NCBI GenBank assembly: GCA_041394845.1 | Contig: JAWKHL010000007.1 | Coordinates: 1 to 64,000, forward strand | Source: JAHCHG01 sp041394845 | GTDB taxonomy: Bacteria > Acidobacteriota > Blastocatellia > Pyrinomonadales > Pyrinomonadaceae | Length of the DNA: 64,000 nt | Direction: 5' to 3' | Shown: positions 33,984 through 44,177 of the stretch, piece after piece | How the letters are laid out: each line of letters opens with the position of its first letter | How positions within the stretch are numbered: position 1 is the stretch's first letter | Notes under the pieces: generated by a model | Database searches by the model: none | Seen by the model: the letters and a program-made list of their open reading frames with translations, nothing else | Told to the model about the DNA's origin: nothing | Made by a program: the position numbers and the translations under genes

Positions 33984-35066
33984 ATGAAGCAAATGACAAT
34001 CGATCAGACGATGGATGCGGCGGCGGGGACGATCCCGCGGGAGCGCGGCTCTGCGAAGACGGATTTGAAAATAAAGATATCGTCCCGTTTCCTGTTGGGG
34101 ATCTACGCCATCGTGCCGGTTTGTTTGGTGGCGATGGTTCTCGATAAATTTCTTTGGGGGGGATTTTTGTTTCGCGCCCTGCCGACCAACCCGCAGAGCT
34201 TTTTTATCTTTCAACTGCTTTTCGGGACGCCCCATATCATCGCCAGTTCGGTCATTCTGGCGACCAATACCGACTATCTCCGGACCTACCGGTGGCGGGT
34301 GGCCGTCTTTACTCTGATCATCCTTTTGTTCTTCGGCATCGGCAACCTGTTCATCTCCTATCGGGTTTTTCTGGCTCTGGTCGGCTCGGCGACGGTCATC
34401 CATGTCATCAAACAACAGGTCGGCGTCGGCAAGGGGCTTTGCCGTCTTTCCTCCCGGATCTACGACGCCTGGGGCTGGGCCTTGATCGTCTTCGGTTCGA
34501 TCCTCTACTACGCGCTTTTCATGGGCGCTTCCTTTTCGCCCTCGACGGCCTCGCTGGTTCACGGTGCGCTCTGGGGAGTGGGCGGGTTGATCTTTGTCCT
34601 GACGCTGGTCTGCCACCGGCGGATCAAGACCGGGACGGGGCGTCTTTACCTGTGGGCCAACGCTTTGATGGTTTTGCAAAGCGGCCTTTTTTACGCTCAG
34701 GGGTACTCGTTTCTGGCCATTCTCGGGCCGCGTCTGGTTCACGACATCACCGCGTTCACTTTTTACGTGGCTCACGACGTCAACCGCCACGGCACCGAGC
34801 CGGAAAATCTGCTCTATCGTTTGGCCTCCAAACTCGGCCTCGGTGTTTTCTGGGTTTGTCCGGCGGTGGCCGTTCTGCTCACTTTTCTGATCGGCCGATT
34901 CCTCGATCCGCTGGCCGGAATGGTCGTCGAACCGGTGCTCGGTTTCAACCTGCCGTATGCGGCCAGTTTTGTCATCGTCGGTTATCTCGGTCTGCTTCAT
35001 TATTATACGGAGAGTTTCACCTGGCGGCAGGGCTCGCCCTATCGTCGCCAGATCGTTCTGACCTGA
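33984..35066 (+). CDS. Polytopic membrane protein with conserved histidines
   Basis: 360 aa with about nine membrane segments. Histidines occur in family-like motifs near membrane ends: LLFGTPHIIAS, TVIHVIKQQVG, VHDITAFTFYVAHDVNRH and LHYYTESFTWRQGSPYR. Such patterns suggest metal binding or an integral-membrane oxygenase/isomerase-type protein, but I cannot name the family with confidence. It has no signal peptide beyond the first membrane segment. Downstream is a GNAT gene on the same strand. Confidence 0.6.
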   Translation: MKQMTIDQTMDAAAGTIPRERGSAKTDLKIKISSRFLLGIYAIVPVCLVAMVLDKFLWGGFLFRALPTNPQSFFIFQLLFGTPHIIASSVILATNTDYLRTYRWRVAVFTLIILLFFGIGNLFISYRVFLALVGSATVIHVIKQQVGVGKGLCRLSSRIYDAWGWALIVFGSILYYALFMGASFSPSTASLVHGALWGVGGLIFVLTLVCHRRIKTGTGRLYLWANALMVLQSGLFYAQGYSFLAILGPRLVHDITAFTFYVAHDVNRHGTEPENLLYRLASKLGLGVFWVCPAVAVLLTFLIGRFLDPLAGMVVEPVLGFNLPYAASFVIVGYLGLLHYYTESFTWRQGSPYRRQIVLT

Positions 35067-35139
35067 TCGAAGCGGGGCGATCCGGGATCTTCCGTTTTTC
35101 GTCGTCGGACGGACAAGAAGCGGAAATAAAATCGAATTT

Positions 35140-35643
35140 ATGAAGATCGCAACTGATGATAAAGCGGGGCAGCCGGATCAAAAAGACCCGCTCCGGCCGG
35201 CCCGGCGCGGGGATGTTTCGGCGATGCACCGCGTCCGGATGGCGGTTCGCGAAAACCGTTTGAACTCGCTTGTTCTGACCGAGGCCGATTATCTTGAGGC
35301 CATCGAAGGGCCGGGATGTTGCGGCTGGGTCGCCGAGGCGGACGGGCAGATAGTCGGTTTCGCCTGCGGGAGCGCCGAAAGCGGCAATATTTGGGCTCTG
35401 TTCGTCGATCCCGAACACGAGGGGCGCGGTTTCGGTCGGCGGCTTCACGACGCTTTGGTGGCCCGGCTGTGGTCGGACGGGGCGAAGCGGTTGTGGCTGA
35501 CGACGGCGCCCGGAACGCGGGCCGAGGGGTTTTACCGGAAGGCGGGCTGGCAATGCCGGGGATCGGCCCGAAACGGGGAACTCCGGTTCGAATTGTCGGG
35601 AAAACCGTCCGGCGCTTTTTCCCCGGCAAAAGAAAACGAATAG
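35140..35643 (+). CDS. GNAT-family N-acetyltransferase
   Basis: 167 aa. The acetyl-CoA motif A is clear: ALFVDPEHEGRGFGRRLHDAL, with the Q/RxxGxG/A-like RGFGR turn. Downstream KRLWLTTAPGTRAEGFYRKAGW is the usual motif B. The acceptor substrate is unknown. The first 20 and last 15 residues look unstructured. Confidence 0.85.
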   Translation: MKIATDDKAGQPDQKDPLRPARRGDVSAMHRVRMAVRENRLNSLVLTEADYLEAIEGPGCCGWVAEADGQIVGFACGSAESGNIWALFVDPEHEGRGFGRRLHDALVARLWSDGAKRLWLTTAPGTRAEGFYRKAGWQCRGSARNGELRFELSGKPSGAFSPAKENE

Positions 35644-35703
35644 GAGAGGGGAGAGCGCCGGTCGGATCGGGGCCGATTAAAAAAAAGCGCCGCCCCGAAA
35701 GGG

Positions 35704-36918
35704 ATGGAGACTTTGATGGAGACATTTTCCGTTACCGAAAAAAAAACTCCGCCGTCGATTTCGATCGAAGAGGGGAAGCATCTGGTCGGCGAATTCATCG
35801 GCGATGAGACGGGGCCGTCGCTGATCGTTTTCGGAACCATCCACGGCAACGAGCCGAGCGGTCTGATGGCGCTCCGCCGGATCGCTCCCAAACTCGAACG
35901 GTTGCGGGAGAAATTAAAGGGGCGCGTATTTTTGCTGGCCGGAAACACGCGGGCCATCAATCGCCGCGTCCGGTTCATCGATTCCGATCTGAACCGGCAC
36001 TGGACGGCGGAAAACGCCAGCCGCAACCGTCCCGTTTCGACCGGTTCCCCGCAGGGTTCCGAAGATCTCGAACAAAGGGAGATCCTGGCCAAACTGGAAC
36101 AGATCCTCAACACCGCCCGCGACGAGGTGTACGCCATGGATCTTCACTCGACCTCGGCCGAGAGCGAGCCCTTTGCCATGTTCGGCGACACCTTTCGCAA
36201 CCGGCGTTTCGCCCGGAAATTCCCGGCCATCTTTTTGCTCGGGATCGAAGAACAACTCGACGGCACGATCATGGAATACCTCAACAATCTCGGAGCGATA
36301 ACGCTCGGGTTCGAGGCCGGACAGCACACCGGAAAAACGGCCGTCGATAATCAGGAGGCGCTGGTCTGGCTGGCTCTCATCAATTCCGGCATTCTGGCGC
36401 GCGAAGAGATCGACGCCGAAAAATACGAGGGAGTTCTTCGGGCGGCGATGGGGCGGCCCCGGATCATCGAGATCCGTTACCGGCACGCCATCGACGAGGA
36501 CGATGATTTTAAGATGAAGCCCGGCTACCGGAATTTTCAGAAAGTCAGACGCGGGGAGGTTCTGGCCGGGGACCGCCGGGGCGAGATCCGGGCCGAGGAG
36601 ACGGCCCTGATCCTGATGCCGCTCTATCAGGCGCAGGGCGACGACGGATTTTTTCTGGGACGCGAAATTTCCGGTTTCTGGCTGAGTCTGTCGGGGCTTT
36701 TGCGTCGCCTCGGGGCGCAGAAAATAATGCCTTTTCTGCCCGGCGTCCGGCGCGATCCGGCCGATCCCGACTCGCTCGTCGTCGACACCCGCGTGGCGCG
36801 CATCTTACCCCTTCAGATCTTTCACCTTCTGGGTTTTCGCAAAAGACGCTGGCGCGATCAGAAACTGATCGTCAGCCGCCGCCGGTTTGATACCAGAAGT
36901 CCTTTTAAGAAGAAGTGA
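35704..36918 (+). CDS. Succinylglutamate desuccinylase/aspartoacylase-family zinc hydrolase (M14-like)
   Basis: 404 aa. Zinc ligands H47 and E50 in GTIHGNEPSG and H148 in AMDLHST, with the RFIDSDLNRHW segment (residues 90-100) that binds the substrate carboxylate. This arrangement is that of AstE/aspartoacylase proteins, which remove acyl groups from amino acids. At about 404 aa it is longer than AstE, with an extra C-terminal domain (about 280-404). The ATG at 35704 has GAAAGG nearby; a second ATG 12 bp later is equally possible. No arginine-degradation genes are next to it, so the substrate is open. Confidence 0.82.
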   Translation: METLMETFSVTEKKTPPSISIEEGKHLVGEFIGDETGPSLIVFGTIHGNEPSGLMALRRIAPKLERLREKLKGRVFLLAGNTRAINRRVRFIDSDLNRHWTAENASRNRPVSTGSPQGSEDLEQREILAKLEQILNTARDEVYAMDLHSTSAESEPFAMFGDTFRNRRFARKFPAIFLLGIEEQLDGTIMEYLNNLGAITLGFEAGQHTGKTAVDNQEALVWLALINSGILAREEIDAEKYEGVLRAAMGRPRIIEIRYRHAIDEDDDFKMKPGYRNFQKVRRGEVLAGDRRGEIRAEETALILMPLYQAQGDDGFFLGREISGFWLSLSGLLRRLGAQKIMPFLPGVRRDPADPDSLVVDTRVARILPLQIFHLLGFRKRRWRDQKLIVSRRRFDTRSPFKKK

Positions 36919-36968
36919 TCAAAGGAAGTGATCCGTTTTTTTTGAGTCGGAAGAGAGAAACTCTCCCT

Positions 36969-37796
36969 TCAGTCGAGGGATTTGCGGAACGCCCCCGGGG
37001 TTATCCCGGTCGCGCGTTTGAAGGCGCGGGTAAAATGACTCTGATCGGCAAAACCCGCCGAACAGGCGATATCGGCCAGTCTCAGATCGCCGTTCATCAA
37101 CAGCCGGCCGGCGTGATCGAGACGGAGTTTCTGGACGTATTCGCCGATCGTTTCGTGATGGAACTTGCGAAAGACCGACGCCAGATAGACCGGGTGAACG
37201 TCGGCCTCGGCGGCCAGTTCTTCGGTCTTGTGGTTTATCAGGAATTCATCGTTCAATTTATCGACAATCCGCGACAGCCAGGGCGGCGGAGCCGGTTCGT
37301 TTCGATTTTGCTTTCTGATCGAATGGGCCAGCATTTCCAGCGTGATGCCTTCGGCGATCAGTTCGGAGCAGGTCTGCCAGTTTTTGAATTCGTGGTAAAG
37401 ACGGCAGGCGAGCCAGACGATCTGCGTGCTTTTTTCGTGGAAATCTTCGGGCGTTTCGGCGTACTGGTTCAAAAGGCTGAGGCATTTGTGCCTGAGTTCG
37501 ACCGTGAAGAACCGCCCCCCTTTTTGTCCGATCGCGTCCTTGTGGCGGATGCCCGAACGATGCCACCAGACGGTCATCGGGCGGTAGGTGAAGCTTTTCC
37601 GTCCGTAGGTTTCCGAGTAGCTTCCGTCGAGCAGAAGCGTAAAATAGGACAATTCGTGGGAATGAGCCGGAAGATCGACCTCGCTCCGGTGGATCAGTTC
37701 GGAAATGGTCGAAAAAGAAAGTTCTCTTTTTTGCGACACCTTTCCGTAAAATTCTCCGGCTTTCAGATTTTTTGATCTGTCTGTTGGCTCCGACAT
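36969..37796 (-). CDS. AraC-family transcriptional regulator
   Basis: 275 aa. The N-terminal cupin-like sensor carries LPAHSHELSYFTLLLDGSYSETYG (about 42-66). The C-terminal pair of helix-turn-helix motifs occupies about 175-275 (ELAAEADVHPVYLASVFRKF, then LADIACSAGFADQSHFTRAFKRATGITPGAFR). It is divergent from the sulfurtransferase gene with 139 bp between starts, so it may control that gene. The effector is unknown. Confidence 0.88.
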   Translation of the reverse strand: MSEPTDRSKNLKAGEFYGKVSQKRELSFSTISELIHRSEVDLPAHSHELSYFTLLLDGSYSETYGRKSFTYRPMTVWWHRSGIRHKDAIGQKGGRFFTVELRHKCLSLLNQYAETPEDFHEKSTQIVWLACRLYHEFKNWQTCSELIAEGITLEMLAHSIRKQNRNEPAPPPWLSRIVDKLNDEFLINHKTEELAAEADVHPVYLASVFRKFHHETIGEYVQKLRLDHAGRLLMNGDLRLADIACSAGFADQSHFTRAFKRATGITPGAFRKSLD

Positions 37797-37935
37797 AATT
37801 CTTTGATGCCGTCTTATACGGCGCGAACCTTTGGAAAGTTCAAAAGGCCTTTGATTGGTTCAATACTTCGATCCGCTTTTTTGATAAAAATGATCCGAAA
37901 TCCAAAATCTAAGATCATTTGGAGATAAAAATATC

Positions 37936-39690
37936 ATGAACAAAAAATCTGCCGCAATTTTGCTTTTGGCTACTTTTCTTTTGTTTTTAAACGCGCCGGA
38001 AGCCGGAGCGCAGGAATCCTGCGCCATCACCGAAGACACTCCGGCGACGGTTTCGGTCGATTGGCTGGGCCAGCATATCGGGCACAAAAACCTGATTCTC
38101 CTGCACGTCGGGGAACGGGCCGAATACGACGCCGGCCATCTTCCGGGGGCGCAGTACATCGCCTCGGCCGACATCTCTCTGCCGCAGGAAGAGGGCGGTC
38201 TCGCGCTCCAGTTGCCGCCGGCCGAGACGCTTCGGGAGAGGTTGGAAAAATTCGGGATCAGCAACGATTCGCGGATCATTCTTTATTTCGGCAAGGATTG
38301 GGTGACGCCGACGACGAGGATCTATTTCACGCTCGATTATCTCGGGCTGAAAAAGAACACCTCGATCCTCGACGGCGGAATGCCGGCCTGGACGGCGGCC
38401 GGAAAATCTCTGTCCAAAGATGTGCCGACGCCCAAACAAGGCACTTTGAAGGTCGTCTCCAACGACGACTTCGTGGCCAAGGCCGACTGGCTCAACTCGA
38501 AACTGAAAGATCAGTCCGTCCGAATCATCGACGCCCGCACGCCGCAGTATTACGACGGCTCGCGGGCCGGCGGTTATCCGCGTCCGGGCCACATCGCCGG
38601 AGCCAAAAACATCCCCTTTTCGGAGATCGTCACCGAGGACAACAAAATCAGGGACGAGGCCGCTTTGAGAAAGCTGTTCACCGACGCCGGGGTCAGGCCC
38701 TACGACACGGTCGTCACCTATTGCCATATCGGCCAGCAGGCTTCGCTGGTTTATTTCGCCGCCCGCTCGCTCGGTTACAAGGTCAAACTCTACGACGGTT
38801 CGTTTCAGGAGTGGAGCGCCGATCAGTCTCTGGCGGTCGAAGACCCGCTCGCCTCTCAGCGCGGGACGACGGTTTCGATCGTCACCCCGCAATGGGTCGA
38901 AGAGCACTCCGGCGACGAGAACGTTCGCATCCTCGACGTCCGGCTCAACGTTTACGATTACTTCGCCGGCCACATTCCGAACGCGGTTCATCTGGCCGAT
39001 GCCGTCATGCGGGCCCCGCGCGAAGGCTATCCGACCCAGTATCTGGAACCCTTTATGTCGGGCCGTCTGTTTTCGCAAGCCGGGATCAAAAAAGGCGATA
39101 AGGTCGTTGTTTACTCGGACGGCGACGGCGTTTTGGGAGCGACGATGGTGGCCTATCTGTTGGAGCGGCTCGGGCACGGCGAGATTCTTTTCGTCGATGG
39201 CGGTTTCCGCGATTACAAACTCTCGGGCAAGACCGCTCAGGAATATCCGAGTTACAAGACCGGCAATTTCGATCTGGTTGACAACAAAGGGGTGAGCGCC
39301 ACGCTCGAAGACGTCAAGGGCGGGATCGCCAAAGAAGGGGTTCGGTTCATCGACGCCCGGCCGCCCGACGTTTACCGGGGCGAGGTCAACATCTGGACGC
39401 GCAACGGCCATATTCCGGGGGCGATCAACATCCCTTGGAAAACCCTGGTCGAAGAGAACAATCCGCACAAGTTCAAACCGGTCCCCGCGCTTCGGAAGGT
39501 CTTTATCGACGCCGGGATCAAACCGACCGACGACATCATCGTCTATTGCGGAACGAGCCGCGAAGCGAGCCTCGAATACATGGTCTTAAAACACATCCTG
39601 AAACTTCCCAAAGTCCGCCTCTACGAAGGCTCGTGGGCCGAATATTCGGCCAAAACCGAACTTCAGGTGGAAAAGGGAGCGGGCAAGTAG
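37936..39690 (+). CDS. Periplasmic four-domain rhodanese (tandem sulfurtransferase)
   Basis: 584 aa with a signal peptide (1-25, AGA|QE). Four rhodanese domains lie in series: about 38-160, 165-300, 312-430 and 450-575. Only the second and fourth have an active-site cysteine (C263 in TYCHIGQQAS, C538 in VYCGTSREAS). The first and third have glycine (YFGKDW) and serine (VYSDGDG) there. Each inactive-active pair is a complete two-domain thiosulfate sulfurtransferase, so the gene looks like an internal duplication. It transfers sulfane sulfur to cyanide or thiols in the periplasm. The divergent AraC gene may regulate it. Confidence 0.88.
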   Translation: MNKKSAAILLLATFLLFLNAPEAGAQESCAITEDTPATVSVDWLGQHIGHKNLILLHVGERAEYDAGHLPGAQYIASADISLPQEEGGLALQLPPAETLRERLEKFGISNDSRIILYFGKDWVTPTTRIYFTLDYLGLKKNTSILDGGMPAWTAAGKSLSKDVPTPKQGTLKVVSNDDFVAKADWLNSKLKDQSVRIIDARTPQYYDGSRAGGYPRPGHIAGAKNIPFSEIVTEDNKIRDEAALRKLFTDAGVRPYDTVVTYCHIGQQASLVYFAARSLGYKVKLYDGSFQEWSADQSLAVEDPLASQRGTTVSIVTPQWVEEHSGDENVRILDVRLNVYDYFAGHIPNAVHLADAVMRAPREGYPTQYLEPFMSGRLFSQAGIKKGDKVVVYSDGDGVLGATMVAYLLERLGHGEILFVDGGFRDYKLSGKTAQEYPSYKTGNFDLVDNKGVSATLEDVKGGIAKEGVRFIDARPPDVYRGEVNIWTRNGHIPGAINIPWKTLVEENNPHKFKPVPALRKVFIDAGIKPTDDIIVYCGTSREASLEYMVLKHILKLPKVRLYEGSWAEYSAKTELQVEKGAGK

Positions 39691-39765
39691 GATTTGGGAT
39701 TTTAGATTTTGGATTTTGGATTCTTTTAGCCGTAATCCAAAATCCAAAATCTAAAACCCAAAATC
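39691..39765. repeat. Palindromic ggattttg / ccaaaatc block between convergent genes
   Basis: gatttgggattttagattttg units (39691-39723) face aatccaaaatccaaaatc units (39734-39765). The right half encodes the last codons (F-D-F-G-F) and stop of the giant kinase gene on the minus strand. It may act as a terminator-like hairpin for both genes. Confidence 0.85.
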
Positions 39766-42700
39766 GAAATATTTGCTCTTGGCCGGAGTGTCGATCTCGA
39801 GGCGGGCGGATATTTTTCTTTCTTCCCGGAGGAGTTCTTCGGCCTTCTTCTGATCTCCGAGCGAGACGAGGTGATGGGCGAAATTATGGAGCGTCTGGGC
39901 GTGATTGACCTCCATCTTGAACTCCCTGAAGATCTCGAGGCTTTTGGCGAAACAATCATCGGCATTAAATCGCTCTTTACCGATCAAAACATCTCGTTTC
40001 AAAAGAGATGAGATAATTCCGAGGACGCGCCAGTTTTCTCCGATCTCTCCGTGGCTTTCGGCCGTTTCGGCCAGATCGAGAGCTTTTTCGGCGGTCATCA
40101 AAGCCTCTTCGAATTTGCCCTGGCCGATCAGCGCTTCGGCCAGAAAGCGGTGCGATTCGTGAATGACGAAATGCCCGGTCTCGCCCACCTCGGCGATTAT
40201 TTTCTTCAAATCATTCTCCGCCCGCTCGTATTCGCCGAGACAAACCAACGCCCCGCCCATATTGCTGAGGACCATGATTTCGCCGGTCTTGTTGCCGACC
40301 TCGCGGGCTATTTCAAGCGATTCGGCGTAGTAGCCCATCGCCGTTTTTCCGTCGCCCGACATATAGGCCTGAAATCCGAGGCTGTTCAGACCGTTCCCGA
40401 CCGTTCTTCGGTCGCCCGCCTGACGTGATATTTCGACCCCTTTTTCTTCGAACTCGCGGGCCTGACGAAGGCGTCCGAGCGTCATGTTGAAACTGCCCAG
40501 AAGATGAAAACTGTTGGCTTTTTGAACCGATCGTTCGCGGCTGAAGTCTTTGGAGATCTCCAGCACCCGCTCGGCCAGTTTGATTCCCTCGTCAAACTCG
40601 CCGAGTCCCATCAAAGCCCGTCCCTGCCGGTATAAACCTCTGGACTTCAGAAAATGAGTCTCGTCGCCCGGTTCCAGCTTTCCGATCAACTCGACGGCCC
40701 GTTTGGCCTCATCCAACGAGCTTCTCGGATCGCCGATCTCCAGAAAACAGACGGACAATTCGATAAAGGCTTTTGTCTGTTCCTCGGGATCGTTCGCCTT
40801 TTCCGCCAGACCGAGGATCTCCCGGTGGAGTTCGATCGCTTCGGCGAACTTCGCCTGATTATAAACCGCTTTGGCCAAACCCGTCTTCCATTTCAGCAGG
40901 TGCCGGGCGGTCAAAAACTCCGGTCGGTCCTCTTCCGGCAATGTCTCCCAAAACCGGAGAGCCCGGCGATAGTATTTTTCGGCCACCTTCGAAGCGTAGC
41001 TTTTTTGCGCCTGTTTTCCGGCCCGTCCGAACCAGTCGGCGGCCTCCTCCGTTTTTTTCGCTCTTTCGAAATGTTCGGCGATGACCCCGCAATACTCGCT
41101 CTCTCTTTCCCCGCTGGTCGAGATCAGCCAACGGGCGGTTTCGGCGTGCCATTTTCGCCTCTCCTGCAAAAGCACCGTCTCGTAGGTTACGTCCCGTAAC
41201 AGCGCGTGCTTGAAGACGTATTCCTTGGCGTCGCCGAATTTCGAACCTTCCCGGCGAAACAGCAGTTCTTTGTTGCGCAAAGAATTGAGGACGGTCGGGA
41301 CGCTGACGTTTTCCTCAAAATCGCCGAGGGCGTCTTCCCAAAATTCCCGGCCGATGACCGAAGCTCTCTGGAGAATGCGTTTTTCCCAGACGGTCAATTT
41401 ATCGAGCCGCGCCTGAAGGACCCCGGTCAGGGTCGGCGGCACGGGAATCTCGCCGAGACGGCTTTCGTTGATTCTCCATGCTTCGCCGCCGGTTTCGATG
41501 ACGTCCCGTTCGATCAGCATCTTGATCAGTTCCTCGACGTAAAACGGATTTCCGCCCGCGTTCCGGAAGATCAGATCCCGAAATGCGGGAGGGACGTTTG
41601 CGGCCTTTTGCAGAATATTTTCGATCAGTTTGTAGCTTTGATGTTTGGTCAGGGTCTGTAATTCAAGAGTCAGACGGTTTTCCCTGCCCTCGCCCCGGTG
41701 CGGTCTTTTCTCGAACAGGATCGGGCGGGCCGATTCGACCATCAGAACCGGCTCACCGGCGCATTTGTCGCCGATGAAATCAAAAAAGTCGAGCGATTCG
41801 TTATCGGCCCAATGGAGATCGTCCAGATAGATGACGGTCGGAAGTTTTTGGCAAATCGCGCTGAAGAACTGAGCCGCGTATTGCCAGGCTCGATCCTGGA
41901 TCTGTTGTTCGTCGTCCAAGATCCCGCGGATGTGCGGGGAATCGGAAAAATCGAACCCGATCAGATGTCCGATAAAATGGGCTTTCATTTCCGCCGGCCC
42001 GCTCGGGCCGAATCCTTCTGTTCGATCGTCGATCATTTCGAGGATTCCCCGGACGAATTTTTCCCGCGTCAGGCTTTGCGAATCGCTTTCCCCGATCTCG
42101 AAACGGAACGAAAACAGGTCTCTGACGAGCGCGTACGGCAGATCGCTCATCGCCTCCAAAGCCCGGGCCTTGAAGATAAAGAACTTTTCCGGCCTCAGTT
42201 CCAGCCGGTCCTCGAATTCGAAGAGCAGACGGGATTTCCCGAGCCCCGCCTCGCCGATGATGCCGACGATCTGGAGTTCTCCGATCTCGATGACCGTTTC
42301 GAAGGCTTCGAGCATTTTGGCCAGTTCGCCCTCGCGTCCGAACATTTCGGTTTCGATCCCCTCGACGCCGCGGTTGGCGACGCGAAAGGCCCGGGGCTTG
42401 ATGCCGCTGATGGAATAAGTTCTGGTTCGGCGCCGGAGCGTTTGAATGTCTTTCCCCTCTTTGGCCGATACCTCTTCGACGTTGAAAACCCCGCGGATGT
42501 GGCGATAGGTGTCGTGTGAGATGTGGATTTTGCCGAAAGGGGTTTGGGAAAGGATCCGTCTCGCCTGATTGACGGGAGAACCGGTCGGCACAAACTCTCC
42601 CGTGTCGCGGATGTTTCCCAAAAGAACGGTTCCGGTGCTGATGCCGATCTTCAACAGATCCGGTTTTTCCTCCCCGTTCCGGTCGAAATGTCCGTTGAGG

Positions 42701-44160
42701 GTTTCAACCGGAAGTTCGGAGATCTCGCGTTGCAGCTTGAGCGCGGTGCGAACGGCGTTTTCGGGGTCGCTCTCTGACGTTTCCCCGGTTCCCCAGATGG
42801 CCGTGAAGGTATCGTTCAGCCGTTCGCCGGTTCGGCCGCCGCCCTTTGTGATCGACCGGTCGATCACGCCCCAGAGGCGGTTTACCTTTTCCGCCGCTTC
42901 TTCCGGGTCGAGGTCTTCGAGCAATTCGTTCAAAACGGCGAAGCTGCCGAACAAAACCGTCACCTGACGGCGCTGTTCGGAAAATTGACCGGAATCGGTC
43001 GGCGTCGTGTCGGCCCGTTCCAAAATTATCGTCTGGACGTTGTCAAACTCGTTCAGGTTTTGGATCTTGTCCAGATCTTTTGCCGGGATGTTTTGCAGAA
43101 CGGCGGCGACACCGGCGATGGTCGGGAATCTTTCGGCCGGGTTTTTGATCAGGCATCGCTCCAGCAGATCTTTCAGGTCCGACGAGAGTCCGCGGATCGA
43201 GCGTTCGGCCGGGACGGGGTCGGAATGAATGATCCGGTGGAGCGAATCGACGGCCGATTCTCCTTCGAAGGCCCTTCGCCGGGTGATGGCCTCGTACAAA
43301 ATACAGCCGAACGAGAAAATGTCCGAACGCTCGTCGATCTCCGATTTTCCCTGAGCCTGTTCGGGCGACATATACCCGAGGGTTCCCAGAATGACGCCCG
43401 ATCTCGATTTGTGCCGTTGGAGCCGGTGAAGATCATTTTCGGGGTCGGTCAATTTGGCCAGCCCGAAATCCAGTATCTTGGCGTAACCGTCGCCGGACAC
43501 CATGATGTTTTCCGGTTTCAGATCGCGATGAACGATGCCCGCCGCGTGCGCCTTGGCCAGCCCGGTGGCCGCCTGCCCGAGGTACTTGAGCAGATCTTTG
43601 ACGGAAGTTTCGGGCGAATGGATCAGATCTCTCAAGGTTTCGCCGTCAATGAATTCGGTCGAGATGTAATGGATCGTCCGGCCGTCCTCGTCCGTGAACT
43701 CGTCGATCTCATAAACGGTCAGGATATGGGGATGGTTGAGCGCCGAGGCCGAACGCGCTTCGTGAACAAAGCGGTGGAGGCGGTCTTTGTTCTCGACCAT
43801 TTCGGGCGGGAAAACCTTGAGCGCGACCGGGCGGGCGAGACGCGTGTCGCGGGCGAAATAAACCGTCCCCATGCCGCCCTCACCCAGGACTTTGAGGATT
43901 TTGTAACGACCGATCTGTCGGTTGACGAGGTTTTTCCCTTGCTTTTCCCGGGCCGATAACATTTCGGCGGCCAGATCTCCGGGCGAGGCGTCCAGAAAGC
44001 TGTCCGCCGTATCCTCAAAATAGAGCATCGCTTCGATCTCTTTTTTCAAAGCCGGATCATCGCCGCACCGCTCCTGAAGAAAAAGGGGCCGTTTTCCGGC
44101 CGGGATCTCCAGAACGGCGTGATAGATTTCCTCGATCTTTTTGAATCTGTCTGAATTCAT
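39751..44160 (-). CDS. Giant Ser/Thr kinase with cyclase-like, AAA and TPR regions
   Basis: 1469 aa. Kinase domain about 85-355: GEGGMGTV 93-100, K115, HRDLKPEN 211-218 with D213, DFG 231-233, all catalytic residues present. A class III cyclase-homology domain spans about 398-590 but has VLFGSF in place of the metal-binding VLFxD, so it is probably inactive. An AAA/STAND ATPase follows (Walker A GEAGLGKS 636-643, Walker B VIYLDDLHWAD), then a long TPR array to the end. It sits 17 bp downstream of an ECF sigma gene. The last residues FDFGF are encoded by a repeat block. Likely a signal-integration hub. Confidence 0.9.
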   Translation of the reverse strand: MNSDRFKKIEEIYHAVLEIPAGKRPLFLQERCGDDPALKKEIEAMLYFEDTADSFLDASPGDLAAEMLSAREKQGKNLVNRQIGRYKILKVLGEGGMGTVYFARDTRLARPVALKVFPPEMVENKDRLHRFVHEARSASALNHPHILTVYEIDEFTDEDGRTIHYISTEFIDGETLRDLIHSPETSVKDLLKYLGQAATGLAKAHAAGIVHRDLKPENIMVSGDGYAKILDFGLAKLTDPENDLHRLQRHKSRSGVILGTLGYMSPEQAQGKSEIDERSDIFSFGCILYEAITRRRAFEGESAVDSLHRIIHSDPVPAERSIRGLSSDLKDLLERCLIKNPAERFPTIAGVAAVLQNIPAKDLDKIQNLNEFDNVQTIILERADTTPTDSGQFSEQRRQVTVLFGSFAVLNELLEDLDPEEAAEKVNRLWGVIDRSITKGGGRTGERLNDTFTAIWGTGETSESDPENAVRTALKLQREISELPVETLNGHFDRNGEEKPDLLKIGISTGTVLLGNIRDTGEFVPTGSPVNQARRILSQTPFGKIHISHDTYRHIRGVFNVEEVSAKEGKDIQTLRRRTRTYSISGIKPRAFRVANRGVEGIETEMFGREGELAKMLEAFETVIEIGELQIVGIIGEAGLGKSRLLFEFEDRLELRPEKFFIFKARALEAMSDLPYALVRDLFSFRFEIGESDSQSLTREKFVRGILEMIDDRTEGFGPSGPAEMKAHFIGHLIGFDFSDSPHIRGILDDEQQIQDRAWQYAAQFFSAICQKLPTVIYLDDLHWADNESLDFFDFIGDKCAGEPVLMVESARPILFEKRPHRGEGRENRLTLELQTLTKHQSYKLIENILQKAANVPPAFRDLIFRNAGGNPFYVEELIKMLIERDVIETGGEAWRINESRLGEIPVPPTLTGVLQARLDKLTVWEKRILQRASVIGREFWEDALGDFEENVSVPTVLNSLRNKELLFRREGSKFGDAKEYVFKHALLRDVTYETVLLQERRKWHAETARWLISTSGERESEYCGVIAEHFERAKKTEEAADWFGRAGKQAQKSYASKVAEKYYRRALRFWETLPEEDRPEFLTARHLLKWKTGLAKAVYNQAKFAEAIELHREILGLAEKANDPEEQTKAFIELSVCFLEIGDPRSSLDEAKRAVELIGKLEPGDETHFLKSRGLYRQGRALMGLGEFDEGIKLAERVLEISKDFSRERSVQKANSFHLLGSFNMTLGRLRQAREFEEKGVEISRQAGDRRTVGNGLNSLGFQAYMSGDGKTAMGYYAESLEIAREVGNKTGEIMVLSNMGGALVCLGEYERAENDLKKIIAEVGETGHFVIHESHRFLAEALIGQGKFEEALMTAEKALDLAETAESHGEIGENWRVLGIISSLLKRDVLIGKERFNADDCFAKSLEIFREFKMEVNHAQTLHNFAHHLVSLGDQKKAEELLREERKISARLEIDTPAKSKYFDFGF

Positions 44161-44177
44161 CCGGGGACGGAAAAAAA

